The notes under the pieces: generated by a model
Told to the model about the DNA's origin: nothing
What the model saw: only the letters and a program-made list of their open reading frames with translations
The model's database searches: none
Source: Anaerolineales bacterium
GTDB taxonomy: Bacteria > Chloroflexota > Anaerolineae > Anaerolineales > UBA4823
NCBI GenBank assembly: GCA_016932955.1
Contig: JAFGBV010000124.1
Coordinates: 1 to 61,965, forward strand
Direction: 5' to 3'
DNA length: 61,965 nt
Position numbers and translations under genes: made by a program
In this document: one piece after another, positions 16,663 through 24,662 of the stretch
Numbering within the stretch: the stretch's first letter is position 1
Layout: every line of letters begins with the position of its first letter

Positions 16663-17973
16663 TCAAGGTCTGGCAGTAGGCAAGGGTGTTGGTGTGGGCG
16701 TTGGAGTAGGGGTTACAATGGGCGTGGGCGTTGGGGTGGGTGTTGGCATGAGGGTAACAATCACAGAAACAGTGGCCGGAAGAATAGTCACCTGGTAAAC
16801 CTGTTCAGGCAAGAAATCAACCACAGGAGCCAATTGATAGATTCCCGGCTCATAATTGGTCAGATCAACCTTGACCCGAATATCATTGGGCTCTAATCCA
16901 TCCAATACTGGCACCGGGCCAGCCAGTATTACATCCACCATGACAGGCGCAATAGTCGCTTCCAGGCCGGGCGTGAGGCCAACAATTTCCAGCGGCAGGG
17001 ATATCGCCAGGCTGCTCTCGATGGCAGCAATACTGACCTGTACGAGAACTTTTGGATCCCCCACAACAGATGTTCCGGGGGGTAAATCTAAATCGACCAA
17101 CACTTCAAAGTCATCATCACTGTCGGTAAGATCAATGGGAACAGTTTCCACATAACCCGGCAAGTCGTTAACAATCTGTGGATCAGAGGAAAAAACCACC
17201 ACACCGACCGGTGCCACATAGATATTGGTGAGCCGAAATCCATTTGTCACCTGACCTGCAGTCACCGCCCTGACAATCACGTAGCGGAAGCCTCCCTCCA
17301 GGATAATCGGTTGAGTGACGGAAATTGTGTCTGGCGCGATCGTCACACCACCGACGGACTTGCCTTCAGCATCCACTGCTGAGGGAGTCAGGTTCTTAGT
17401 CACCGTAGCACTGGCGCCAGAGATATCCACTGTAACCCGCACTTCACTGACACGCGAAACCGCTGACTGTGGCCCAGAGACGGTCACTTCCATCGGATCC
17501 AATAGCGGTGTATCTTTCTGATAGCCTGTGGGAGGCTCTCCGCGCACAATCAGCGTCAACGGGAAGGTTTGCGTGACCAGCGGCTCAAGGGTGAGAGTCA
17601 ACTCAGTGGGGTCCTTTTCCAACAGACGCACCATGCGTACGCCAACCTGCACCTGCACTTCTACGGTATGTTCCCCTGCACCCAAACCTGTGAGATCCAC
17701 CCATGCACGTACACTCGACTGATCGCTTTCCAATTGGTTCCAGACCGAACTGGGGGCTTTCAAGACCAAAGCGGCGTTGAGAGAAGGGTTACCCATCAAT
17801 TGCAAACCGGGATCCTGACCAATCAATTCAATTGGCACATTGCGATCTAGAGGGTGTTCTAAATTGGGGTCAGCCGAGAGAACCGCCGACACCCAAACAA
17901 TTACCGCCAGGATGAAGGCCAACAGCAGGGCGCTAATATTACTGACCAACCAACGCATCACCCTGCGCAACAT
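16663..17973 (-). CDS. cdaR: YbbR-domain protein, CdaR-like regulator of c-di-AMP synthesis
   Basis: The 436-residue protein has one N-terminal membrane anchor (about 12-34) and several YbbR repeats outside the membrane (PIELIGQDPGLQLMG, PLTLIVRGEPPTGY, VSGPQSAVSRVSEV, PLEIVGLTPGLEA). It ends in a Pro-Thr repeat tail. CdaR binds and modulates the diadenylate cyclase CdaA. The start ATG 17973 overlaps the cdaA stop as TGATG and has GAGGAGGTG upstream; an upstream in-frame ATG at 18024 would overlap cdaA by 52 nt. Gene order cdaA-cdaR is the conserved one. Confidence 0.9.
   Translation of the reverse strand: MLRRVMRWLVSNISALLLAFILAVIVWVSAVLSADPNLEHPLDRNVPIELIGQDPGLQLMGNPSLNAALVLKAPSSVWNQLESDQSSVRAWVDLTGLGAGEHTVEVQVQVGVRMVRLLEKDPTELTLTLEPLVTQTFPLTLIVRGEPPTGYQKDTPLLDPMEVTVSGPQSAVSRVSEVRVTVDISGASATVTKNLTPSAVDAEGKSVGGVTIAPDTISVTQPIILEGGFRYVIVRAVTAGQVTNGFRLTNIYVAPVGVVVFSSDPQIVNDLPGYVETVPIDLTDSDDDFEVLVDLDLPPGTSVVGDPKVLVQVSIAAIESSLAISLPLEIVGLTPGLEATIAPVMVDVILAGPVPVLDGLEPNDIRVKVDLTNYEPGIYQLAPVVDFLPEQVYQVTILPATVSVIVTLMPTPTPTPTPIVTPTPTPTPTPLPTARP
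16677..16752. repeat. Pro-Thr codon repeat at cdaR 3' end
   Basis: Imperfect hexamer repeats on the plus strand (GGTGTGGGCGTTGG type) encode the C-terminal PTPTPTP tail of the YbbR protein. Such tracts are prone to length change. Confidence 0.8.
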
Positions 17974-18857
17974 CAACGCACCTCCTCGCGGGTGTGCTGC
18001 CGCTCTGGGAAGAGGTGTTTCCACAATCTGCCTAAGCCTTTACGAGGGTGTTCAGGGTAATAAAAAGTGGTCAAGATGTTGAGCAAGCGTTCCTCGTCCA
18101 GCCGGCGGATCATACGGCCCCCATGAACAACGGATATCGCCCCGGTCTGCTCCGATACAACCACCACAACAGCATCACTGACCTCCGATATCCCTAAGGC
18201 AGCACGGTGACGCAAGCCCATCTGCCGGTCAGGAGAGCGGGTGAGCACACCACTGGCAGAAAGTGGCATCACGCACGATCCTGCTACTAAACGGGAGCCG
18301 GAAATGATCACCGCGCCATCGTGCAGCGGTGTGTTGGGATAAAACACCTGCAAGAGCAATTCCGTCGTCACCCGAGCATCCATCAGCACGCCAGTTCTGA
18401 CATATTCTTCCAGGCTATCCAGCCGTTGGATGATGATTAGAGCGCCATGACGGCGGTCAGAAAGGCGTACTGCTGCACCAGTGATTGCAGCAATGGTGCG
18501 CACGGCATCAGTGTTCGCCTGGCGATCCAGGCGCACAAATCCCGCCCGGCCCAATCGCTCCAGGGCACGGCGAATCTCAGGTGCAAAGATCACTGGAATA
18601 GCCAGTAATAGTGCCGGTAATGTGGTGCGCACCAGCCACGAAAAAGCCGGCAGCACCTCCAGGCTGTTCAGCAAGCTCACCAAAGCCACCAACAGCAAAA
18701 TACCCCGTAGCAACACCATTGCCTGGGTATCGCGCAGCAACAACAGGATCGCAAAAAAGATCAGCGTTACCAGCGTGATATCGAGAACGCTAAGCCAGTT
18801 CAGGCGCTCGAAGATAAAGCTAATATCATCAACCAGTGTTGTAATCAGCTCGCTCAC
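17973..18857 (-). CDS. cdaA: diadenylate cyclase (c-di-AMP synthase) CdaA
   Basis: The 294-residue protein has three N-terminal membrane helices (about 15-90) and a DAC domain. The domain carries the DGA motif (PLHDGAVIISGSRLVAG) and the RHR motif (GLRHRAALGISE), which bind and catalyse condensation of two ATP to c-di-AMP. The start is GTG 18857 (MSELITTL); SD is weak. It overlaps cdaR by one base and sits 71 nt downstream of coaE. Target processes in related bacteria are osmolyte and potassium balance and cell-wall homeostasis. Confidence 0.95.
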   Translation of the reverse strand: MSELITTLVDDISFIFERLNWLSVLDITLVTLIFFAILLLLRDTQAMVLLRGILLLVALVSLLNSLEVLPAFSWLVRTTLPALLLAIPVIFAPEIRRALERLGRAGFVRLDRQANTDAVRTIAAITGAAVRLSDRRHGALIIIQRLDSLEEYVRTGVLMDARVTTELLLQVFYPNTPLHDGAVIISGSRLVAGSCVMPLSASGVLTRSPDRQMGLRHRAALGISEVSDAVVVVVSEQTGAISVVHGGRMIRRLDEERLLNILTTFYYPEHPRKGLGRLWKHLFPERQHTREEVR

Positions 18858-18928
18858 AATGCTACCGCTCTACACTTAACCACACCTTGTTTCCCCCTTC
18901 CCAACGATGGAGATTCCAGCGAAGTGCA

Positions 18929-20065
18929 CTACACCGGGCGTAATACCCGATCCTTGCGCAATTGCTTAAAATACAAGGATTCTCCATTCGAGAGTGTTTC
19001 CTGGGCCGCTTCCTGCCAGGCTCGCACGCCCAGGCTTTGCACTGTGCGCGGCTCGTAGCCAAGCGCACGCCACACCTCCTCTTGCCGGGATAATTGGGGG
19101 GGCAATAATAATAAGGATGCTTCACACTGTAAATCTCGCGAGGTATTCTCCACCTCAGTCAACAAGGCCTTGAGGGCAGCCTCCAGGGGAAGATTAGGCT
19201 CGAGATAAACATCATCCATCCGCGCAACCAGGTTCTCCACCTGCCATCCAATGAGACCCACAGGGCGGTTATCGATTTTCAGGAACAAAAAGGCCTTTTC
19301 TCCAAAGGCAGCCATGACATCCTCGGCTGTCAGGTTACGTTGTCCAATGCTTAGGCGGTTAATGAAGCTGGCAACCTCGGCTGCATGGCGTGGACGGGCT
19401 TTCTCAACGATCAAGGCGCCCTTTGCAGCAGGAACAACCGGGCGGTATATCCCGGTCTCATCCATATGCAGACGGTCCTTCCAGGCAGCGACGACCTGCT
19501 TCCAGGTGTTTTCAAATGTGCCCTCGTTGCGGACCACTACATCCGCAACGGCGATTTTCTCTTCCTGTGCGCCCTGGGCAGCCACACGCTGGCGGGCCGC
19601 TGCCTCCTCCATGCCACGTTTCTGCATCAGGCGGGCAATTTGGATTTCCGTCGGAGCATATGTGACCCACAGCGAGTCGCAATTCTGGCGCAGGGGTGAT
19701 TCCAGAAGTTTGATTGCCTCCAACACAATCACTTTTTGTGTGGAGCGACGCACCAGGATATCAACCGCCTGGCGAACCAATGGATGGATGATCGCTTCCA
19801 ACTGCTTCAGGGCGGCGGGGTCAGCAAAGACCACCCGGGCAAGCTTGCCGCGGTCGATTTGATCATCTGCACTCAGGATCCAACGACCAAAGGTACCGAC
19901 CACCTGTGCATAGCCGGGGGCATCCTTGGCAATCGCGCGGTGCCCCAAGGCGTCTGCATCGATCCCATAGGCGCCAAGATGCTCTAACATCTTGCGCACC
20001 ACACTCTTGCCTGTTGCAATGTTTCCTGTCAACCCGATGACGTACTTACCAGGCCAGGCGGTCAT
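18929..20065 (-). CDS. coaE: dephospho-CoA kinase fused to GNAT-like domain
   Basis: Residues 1-200 are CoaE, which phosphorylates dephospho-CoA in the last step of CoA synthesis: P-loop GLTGNIATGKS, then GIDADALGHRA and HPLVRQAVD. Residues about 215-378 are extra. They resemble a GNAT acyltransferase fold (RPRHAAEVASFINRLS, AFLFLKIDNRPVGLIGWQVEN, then VWRALGYEPRTVQSLG). Typical CoaE is near 200 residues. GGGAGG lies just before the ATG. Linking CoA synthesis to an acyl-CoA-using fold is suggestive but the second activity is unproven. It is followed by cdaA on the same strand. Confidence 0.88.
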   Translation of the reverse strand: MTAWPGKYVIGLTGNIATGKSVVRKMLEHLGAYGIDADALGHRAIAKDAPGYAQVVGTFGRWILSADDQIDRGKLARVVFADPAALKQLEAIIHPLVRQAVDILVRRSTQKVIVLEAIKLLESPLRQNCDSLWVTYAPTEIQIARLMQKRGMEEAAARQRVAAQGAQEEKIAVADVVVRNEGTFENTWKQVVAAWKDRLHMDETGIYRPVVPAAKGALIVEKARPRHAAEVASFINRLSIGQRNLTAEDVMAAFGEKAFLFLKIDNRPVGLIGWQVENLVARMDDVYLEPNLPLEAALKALLTEVENTSRDLQCEASLLLLPPQLSRQEEVWRALGYEPRTVQSLGVRAWQEAAQETLSNGESLYFKQLRKDRVLRPV

Positions 20066-20138
20066 GCGTCCTCCCAGAAAATGGCGTTACCTCTACAAAC
20101 ACCTCCATTTTAGCCGCGTCATTGCAGAATGTCAAAGG

Positions 20139-21167
20139 TTACAGATATTGCTCTGCGTAATGACAGGCTACCAGGTGACCAGGGCGCAACTGGCGTAGTT
20201 CAGGTAAATCTTTCGAGCAGTTTTCCTTGGCAATAGGGCAACGGGGGTGGAAGCGACAGCCAGTAGGGGGATTGATTGGGTTGGGGATTTCCCCCTCAGG
20301 CATCGGCTGCGTGCGGCGTTCATGTGGGTTAGGTACTGGAACAGCAGCCAGCAGGGCCTGTGTGTAAGGGTGCAAGGGGTAGGTGTAAACCTCGCGCAAA
20401 TCCCCCACCTCGGCCAATTTTCCCAGGTAGAGAATGCCAATTCGATCACATATATACTTGGCAGTAGCCAGATCGTGGGTGATAAATAGGTATGTGAGGT
20501 TAAACTCGTTCTTGAGCTGCACCATCAAGTCCAGCAGCAAGGCGCGCACGCTTACATCAGCCATGGCAATGGGCTCATCTGCCAGGATCAGTTCCGGTTT
20601 CGTAATCAACGCCCGAGCAATCACAATCCGCTGGCGCTGCCCGCCGAAAATCTGGTGCGGGAATTTATTGAAGAAGAACCTGGGAGGTGCCAGGCCGACT
20701 TTTTCCATGATCTGCAGAGTAATGTCGCGGTGGTCAGCAGCTTGTTCGGGATAATGAATTTTCAACCCATGCGAAATCGATTCGCCCAGTGTCATGCGCG
20801 GATTCAGTGACGCCATGGGATCCTGATAAATAACCTGCATTCTGCGGCGCATTTTGCGTAATGCTTCGGCACCCAGGGTATTGAGGTCAATACCGTCAAA
20901 AGTGACCGTCCCGCTGGTGGGTTTCTCCAGGCCAATGACCATGCGCCCTACTGTGGTTTTGCCACTGCCGCTTTCCCCTGCCAAGCCCAGCACCTCGCCA
21001 CGGCGGATGGTAAACGAAACCTCATCTACGGCGCGCACATAATCGGTGTGTCCGGCTAAAATTTGATCCAGAAAGCCCTTCTGTACCGGGAACCACTTCT
21101 TCAGGTTTTGCACTTCCACCAAGTTTCCCTGGCTGACTCCATTGGATGGGCTATTCAGGTTATTCAT
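20139..21167 (-). CDS. oppF: oligopeptide ABC transporter ATP-binding protein OppF
   Basis: The 342-residue ATPase has Walker A GESGSGKT, signature FGGQRQR (a variant of LSGGQ), Walker B LILADEPI and the C-terminal oligo_HPY domain (NPINPPTGCRFHPRCP). In Walker B the expected DEPTS is DEPIAMAD; this loses the usual Thr but keeps D-E. ATG 21167 overlaps the oppD stop (ATGA), which decides the start over an upstream ATG at 21221. Last gene of the opp operon. Confidence 0.93.
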   Translation of the reverse strand: MNNLNSPSNGVSQGNLVEVQNLKKWFPVQKGFLDQILAGHTDYVRAVDEVSFTIRRGEVLGLAGESGSGKTTVGRMVIGLEKPTSGTVTFDGIDLNTLGAEALRKMRRRMQVIYQDPMASLNPRMTLGESISHGLKIHYPEQAADHRDITLQIMEKVGLAPPRFFFNKFPHQIFGGQRQRIVIARALITKPELILADEPIAMADVSVRALLLDLMVQLKNEFNLTYLFITHDLATAKYICDRIGILYLGKLAEVGDLREVYTYPLHPYTQALLAAVPVPNPHERRTQPMPEGEIPNPINPPTGCRFHPRCPIAKENCSKDLPELRQLRPGHLVACHYAEQYL

Positions 21168-22180
21168 GCTGTTACCTTTAACGCGTCCGATTGCTTTTCG
21201 GGGTGATCCTGGTAGAGCCAACAGTGGACCAACTGCCCGGGGGTTGTTTCCACGAGGGGGGGCTCAAGTCGGCTGCAAATAGGCATTACAGCCGGGCAGC
21301 GGGGGTGGAAACGACAGCCTGAAGGAGGGCGAGTCAGGTTGGGGGGCTCGCCAGGCATTTTATACAATTGTTCCGCCTCATCTAGCTTGATGTTCGGTAC
21401 AGATTTTAACAACCCCTGTGAATAAGGATGGAGAGGTTGGTCAAAAATTGTATTGGCGGATCCAATTTCAGCCAGGCGACCAGCATACATCACCGCCACG
21501 CGGTCTGCCACCTCGGCAACGAGAGCAATATTGTGCGTGATCAAGAGGATGCTGACTTGATATTGGTCACGAATTTGCTTGAATTGATCAACTAGTTTGG
21601 CTTCCACAATCACATCCAGAGAAGTAGTTGCCTCATCCGCAATGATTAAATTGGCATTCAGCACCAATCCTAAGCCAATCATCACCCGCTGCCGCATTCC
21701 GCCTGATAACTGGTGGGGATAATCACTCAAGCGCCGCTGCTGGATGCCCAGGCGCTCAATCAAGGTACGCACACGCTCCAAGGCCTGTTCTTTGGTTGTC
21801 TTTGGCTCATGAACACGGATTGCCTCAATGATGTGCTCATCCACTCGCTGCACCGGGTTTAAGGATGTCATTGGATCCTGGAAAATCATGCTAATCTTAC
21901 GGCCCCGGAAATCGCGCAGACGCTTATCATCGAAGGTCATTACATCCTCGCCATTGACGATCACCTGGCCCCCACTGATCTCACCAGGAGGCATGATCAT
22001 GCGCATCAATGCCTTACCCAGGGTACTTTTACCACAACCGCTTTCGCCCACCAGACCAAGGATCTCGGAGCGGTAGATATTAAAAGATACTTTATCCACT
22101 GCACTGACCGAGCCAATGCGTGTATGGTAAGTGACGGACAAGTCACGGATCTGGATCAGAACATCATTTTGGTCAGACAT
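21164..22180 (-). CDS. oppD: oligopeptide ABC transporter ATP-binding protein OppD
   Basis: This 338-residue ATPase has Walker A GESGCGKST, signature LSGGMRQR, Walker B LIIADEATTSLD and oligo_HPY tail (PPSGCRFHPRCPAVMPIC). DEAT replaces the usual DEPT. It starts 2 nt after the oppC stop and ends overlapping oppF by 4 nt, so translation is coupled. It powers uptake with OppF. Confidence 0.94.
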   Translation of the reverse strand: MSDQNDVLIQIRDLSVTYHTRIGSVSAVDKVSFNIYRSEILGLVGESGCGKSTLGKALMRMIMPPGEISGGQVIVNGEDVMTFDDKRLRDFRGRKISMIFQDPMTSLNPVQRVDEHIIEAIRVHEPKTTKEQALERVRTLIERLGIQQRRLSDYPHQLSGGMRQRVMIGLGLVLNANLIIADEATTSLDVIVEAKLVDQFKQIRDQYQVSILLITHNIALVAEVADRVAVMYAGRLAEIGSANTIFDQPLHPYSQGLLKSVPNIKLDEAEQLYKMPGEPPNLTRPPSGCRFHPRCPAVMPICSRLEPPLVETTPGQLVHCWLYQDHPEKQSDALKVTA

Positions 22181-22182
22181 CT

Positions 22183-23445
22183 TTACAACTCCGCCAGACG
22201 GGGATTCAGGATCTCGGATAGGCTTTCACCCAACATACTGAAAGACAATGTGACCAGGCTGACCATCAGGCCCGGGAAGGTAATCAACCACCAAGCGCGG
22301 CGCAGGTAATCCTGACCGCGTGCCAGGTCGATCCCCCAATCAGGCGTGTCGGGTGGAAGGCCGAGGCCCAGGAAACTTAGCCCTGCCTCAGTCAGGATAG
22401 CATCTGCCACATTCACAGAGAAGATGATCACCACAGAGGGAATCACATTGGGGAAGATATAACGCCACAGGATGGTGCCCGGCCTGGCACCCAGGCTGCG
22501 TGCGGCATCTACATACATTTCCTGCTTGACAGACAGGGTTTGACCACGCACAATGCGAAAATAGGTGGGCACATAGAGGACTGCAATCGCCACGATCACA
22601 TTTCCAATACCCGCGCCCAAAACCGCAGCGATGGAAATCGCCAGGATGAGACCAGGAAAAGAATAGAGACTATCCATCAGCAAGGTGAGCACGCGATCCA
22701 GTGGTCCCCCCAAGAAACCACTTACCAGCCCCAATGGCACCCCAATGGTGATGGCGACCACTGCGGAGCTGAGACCGACGATCAGGGCAATCTGTGTACC
22801 CCAGATGATACGGCTGAACACATCCTGGCCAATCTGATTGGTGCCCAGCAAAAAACCACCGCTTGACTCTTCTCTCAGCCCGCCTCCAACCACCAGTGTT
22901 GGGTATTGGTCAAGAGCATCTCCCAGTTCATCTGGCGCAACCACAAAGCCATCAATCTCACCTGCCGCCAGGGCAGCCAGGCCATCCACTAGCAACTCAA
23001 AACGGATCGGGCGTGGCTGATAGACCACGCCTTCCTCTGCCTCAGCATTCAGGGCACCCACCACCTCGCGCAAGGCCTGGCTGGCCGGGCTGGCAACCAC
23101 AAAACCGATGCGGTTGCTGGCATCGCCAATTTGCCGCACCCCTGTAATCCCAGAATCGGCCGGCACGATCAACACATAAGCAGATGCCGGGACACCAGGA
23201 GCCAGCAAAGAAGGGCCTACCTCAGCTCGCGGATCATGAGGGGCAAACCATTGGGGGAAGATACCCACAATAATAATAAAAATGAGGAGAATGGCGCTAA
23301 TTAACACAAACCACCAGTCTCCACCATACCATTTGCGCGCCAACAGCATACGGCGCACAAAACCAACCCGATCCAGGTCAAGCTGCCACTGCTCTACCGT
23401 TTCAGTAGTCTTCATGTTCTCATTGTTCTGCGATTTTTGTGTCAT
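22183..23445 (-). CDS. oppC: OppC-type permease with inserted extracytoplasmic domain
   Basis: The 420-residue permease is about 120 longer than ordinary OppC. After membrane helix 1 (about 44-64) and APHDPRAE, residues about 84-197 are an insertion. The family sequence resumes at GGFLLGTNQIGQDVFSRIIWG and goes on to the EAA loop (DAARSLGARPGTILWRYIFPN). The insertion lies in the outer loop and has features of a type II binding-protein lobe: GVRQIGDASNRIGFVVA, SQALREVV and ALAAGEIDGFVVAPDELG, as in SBP_bac_3-like folds. No strong SD is seen at ATG 23445; ATG 23415 is an alternative. Confidence 0.88.
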   Translation of the reverse strand: MTQKSQNNENMKTTETVEQWQLDLDRVGFVRRMLLARKWYGGDWWFVLISAILLIFIIIVGIFPQWFAPHDPRAEVGPSLLAPGVPASAYVLIVPADSGITGVRQIGDASNRIGFVVASPASQALREVVGALNAEAEEGVVYQPRPIRFELLVDGLAALAAGEIDGFVVAPDELGDALDQYPTLVVGGGLREESSGGFLLGTNQIGQDVFSRIIWGTQIALIVGLSSAVVAITIGVPLGLVSGFLGGPLDRVLTLLMDSLYSFPGLILAISIAAVLGAGIGNVIVAIAVLYVPTYFRIVRGQTLSVKQEMYVDAARSLGARPGTILWRYIFPNVIPSVVIIFSVNVADAILTEAGLSFLGLGLPPDTPDWGIDLARGQDYLRRAWWLITFPGLMVSLVTLSFSMLGESLSEILNPRLAEL

Positions 23446-23514
23446 TGTAATTTATCCGGTTTTGCAATCCAATCATAACCAACACCGAAAAGGCTGAATC
23501 TTGGTGAGGGTCGT

Positions 23515-24537
23515 TTAATAGCGGATGCGAGGATCGATCAAGGCATACAGAAAATCCATCGCCAGCGAGATTACGCCGACAAAGATAGCAAACACACCGA
23601 TCGTGGCTTGAACTGCCGTGTAGTCGCGCAGTTCGATACGATCCACAAGATAGCGCCCCATGCCGGGCCATGAAAAAGTGGTTTCCGTGAGCACTGCACC
23701 AGCCAATAGGATGGCAAATTGCAAGCCGATCAGGGTCAAGATGGGAATGAAGGTGTTACGCAGAGAGTGTTTATATACCAGACGATTCTCCGGTAGACCA
23801 CGCGCTCGGCCAGCGGTGATGTAATCTGCTTGCAGAGTCTCAATCATATTGACACGCGTCAGACGAACAAATACCCCGGTCAATGCCAGGCCAAGAGTTA
23901 ATGATGGTAATACAAGGTGCAACAGGGCTGAGCCCAGTGCAGGCCAGTTGTGCGTCAAAATGGCGTCCAATACATAGAAGTTAGTGATTGGCTTGAAGTT
24001 TACTAACATCAACGTATCCATGCGTCCAGAAAGCGGCAGGATTGGGTACCGGACGGATAAGATGATCTGGAACATTAAACCCATAAAGAATATGGGGATG
24101 GAATATACAGCAATACTGAATAAGCGGATGCCGTAATCGACAGCTTTTTTACGATGTTTGGCGGCGTAAGCGCCAGAAAAAATACCAAAAAGTGCGGTAA
24201 AGGCCATTGCGGGTATACTCAGTTCGATGGTGGCAGGTAGTTTTTCAGCCAATTCATCGCGGATAGGGCGTTCTCCCTGGGTGAGTGCCGTACCCAAGTC
24301 AAACGTGATCATTTTCCAGAGAAAGTCAAAATACTGCTCGTGAAGAGGACGATTCAAGCCCAGACGTTCAGCGATCTGCGCCGCCTGCTCTGCGCTCACG
24401 CGTGGGCCAAGCTGAGAGCGGATGGGGTCACCAGGTAAGACACGCATCACGAAAAACACCATCGTGATCAAAATGAGCACCATGGGGATGGTCAGCAATA
24501 GACGGGTGAGCAAAAAATTGCGCAAAGATGATGACAT
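23515..24537 (-). CDS. oppB: OppB-type permease
   Basis: The 340-residue permease has the N-terminal VFFVMRVLPGDPI and LGLNRPLHEQYFDFL signatures of OppB/DppB, six membrane segments and an EAA loop (TAGRARGLPENRLVYKHSLRN). GGAGGTCAATAG precedes ATG 24537. It follows oppA across a 125-nt gap with a GC-rich hairpin, and 69 nt separate it from oppC. Confidence 0.94.
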   Translation of the reverse strand: MSSSLRNFLLTRLLLTIPMVLILITMVFFVMRVLPGDPIRSQLGPRVSAEQAAQIAERLGLNRPLHEQYFDFLWKMITFDLGTALTQGERPIRDELAEKLPATIELSIPAMAFTALFGIFSGAYAAKHRKKAVDYGIRLFSIAVYSIPIFFMGLMFQIILSVRYPILPLSGRMDTLMLVNFKPITNFYVLDAILTHNWPALGSALLHLVLPSLTLGLALTGVFVRLTRVNMIETLQADYITAGRARGLPENRLVYKHSLRNTFIPILTLIGLQFAILLAGAVLTETTFSWPGMGRYLVDRIELRDYTAVQATIGVFAIFVGVISLAMDFLYALIDPRIRY

Positions 24538-24563
24538 CTATTGACCTCCAAATTTACAGGGAA

Positions 24564-24589
24564 GGGGGCGAGATGTTACTCCCGCCCCC
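24564..24589 (-). promoter_or_regulatory. intercistronic hairpin between oppA and oppB
   Basis: GGGGGCG and CGCCCCC form a 7-bp GC stem between the binding-protein and permease genes. There is no T-run. Such hairpins commonly protect the upstream part of ABC transporter mRNAs and lower permease expression. Confidence 0.5.
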
Positions 24590-24662
24590 CTGGTACAACA
24601 TGTTCATCAGTCTACGGGAACGTGGTGTTTGCCCGCTAAGAGTAAGCGAGTGTTGCTACCAA

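Noticed and set aside
16677..16752. CRISPR-like or tandem repeat locus
   Set aside because: It is a Pro-Thr coding repeat at the cdaR end, without spacers.
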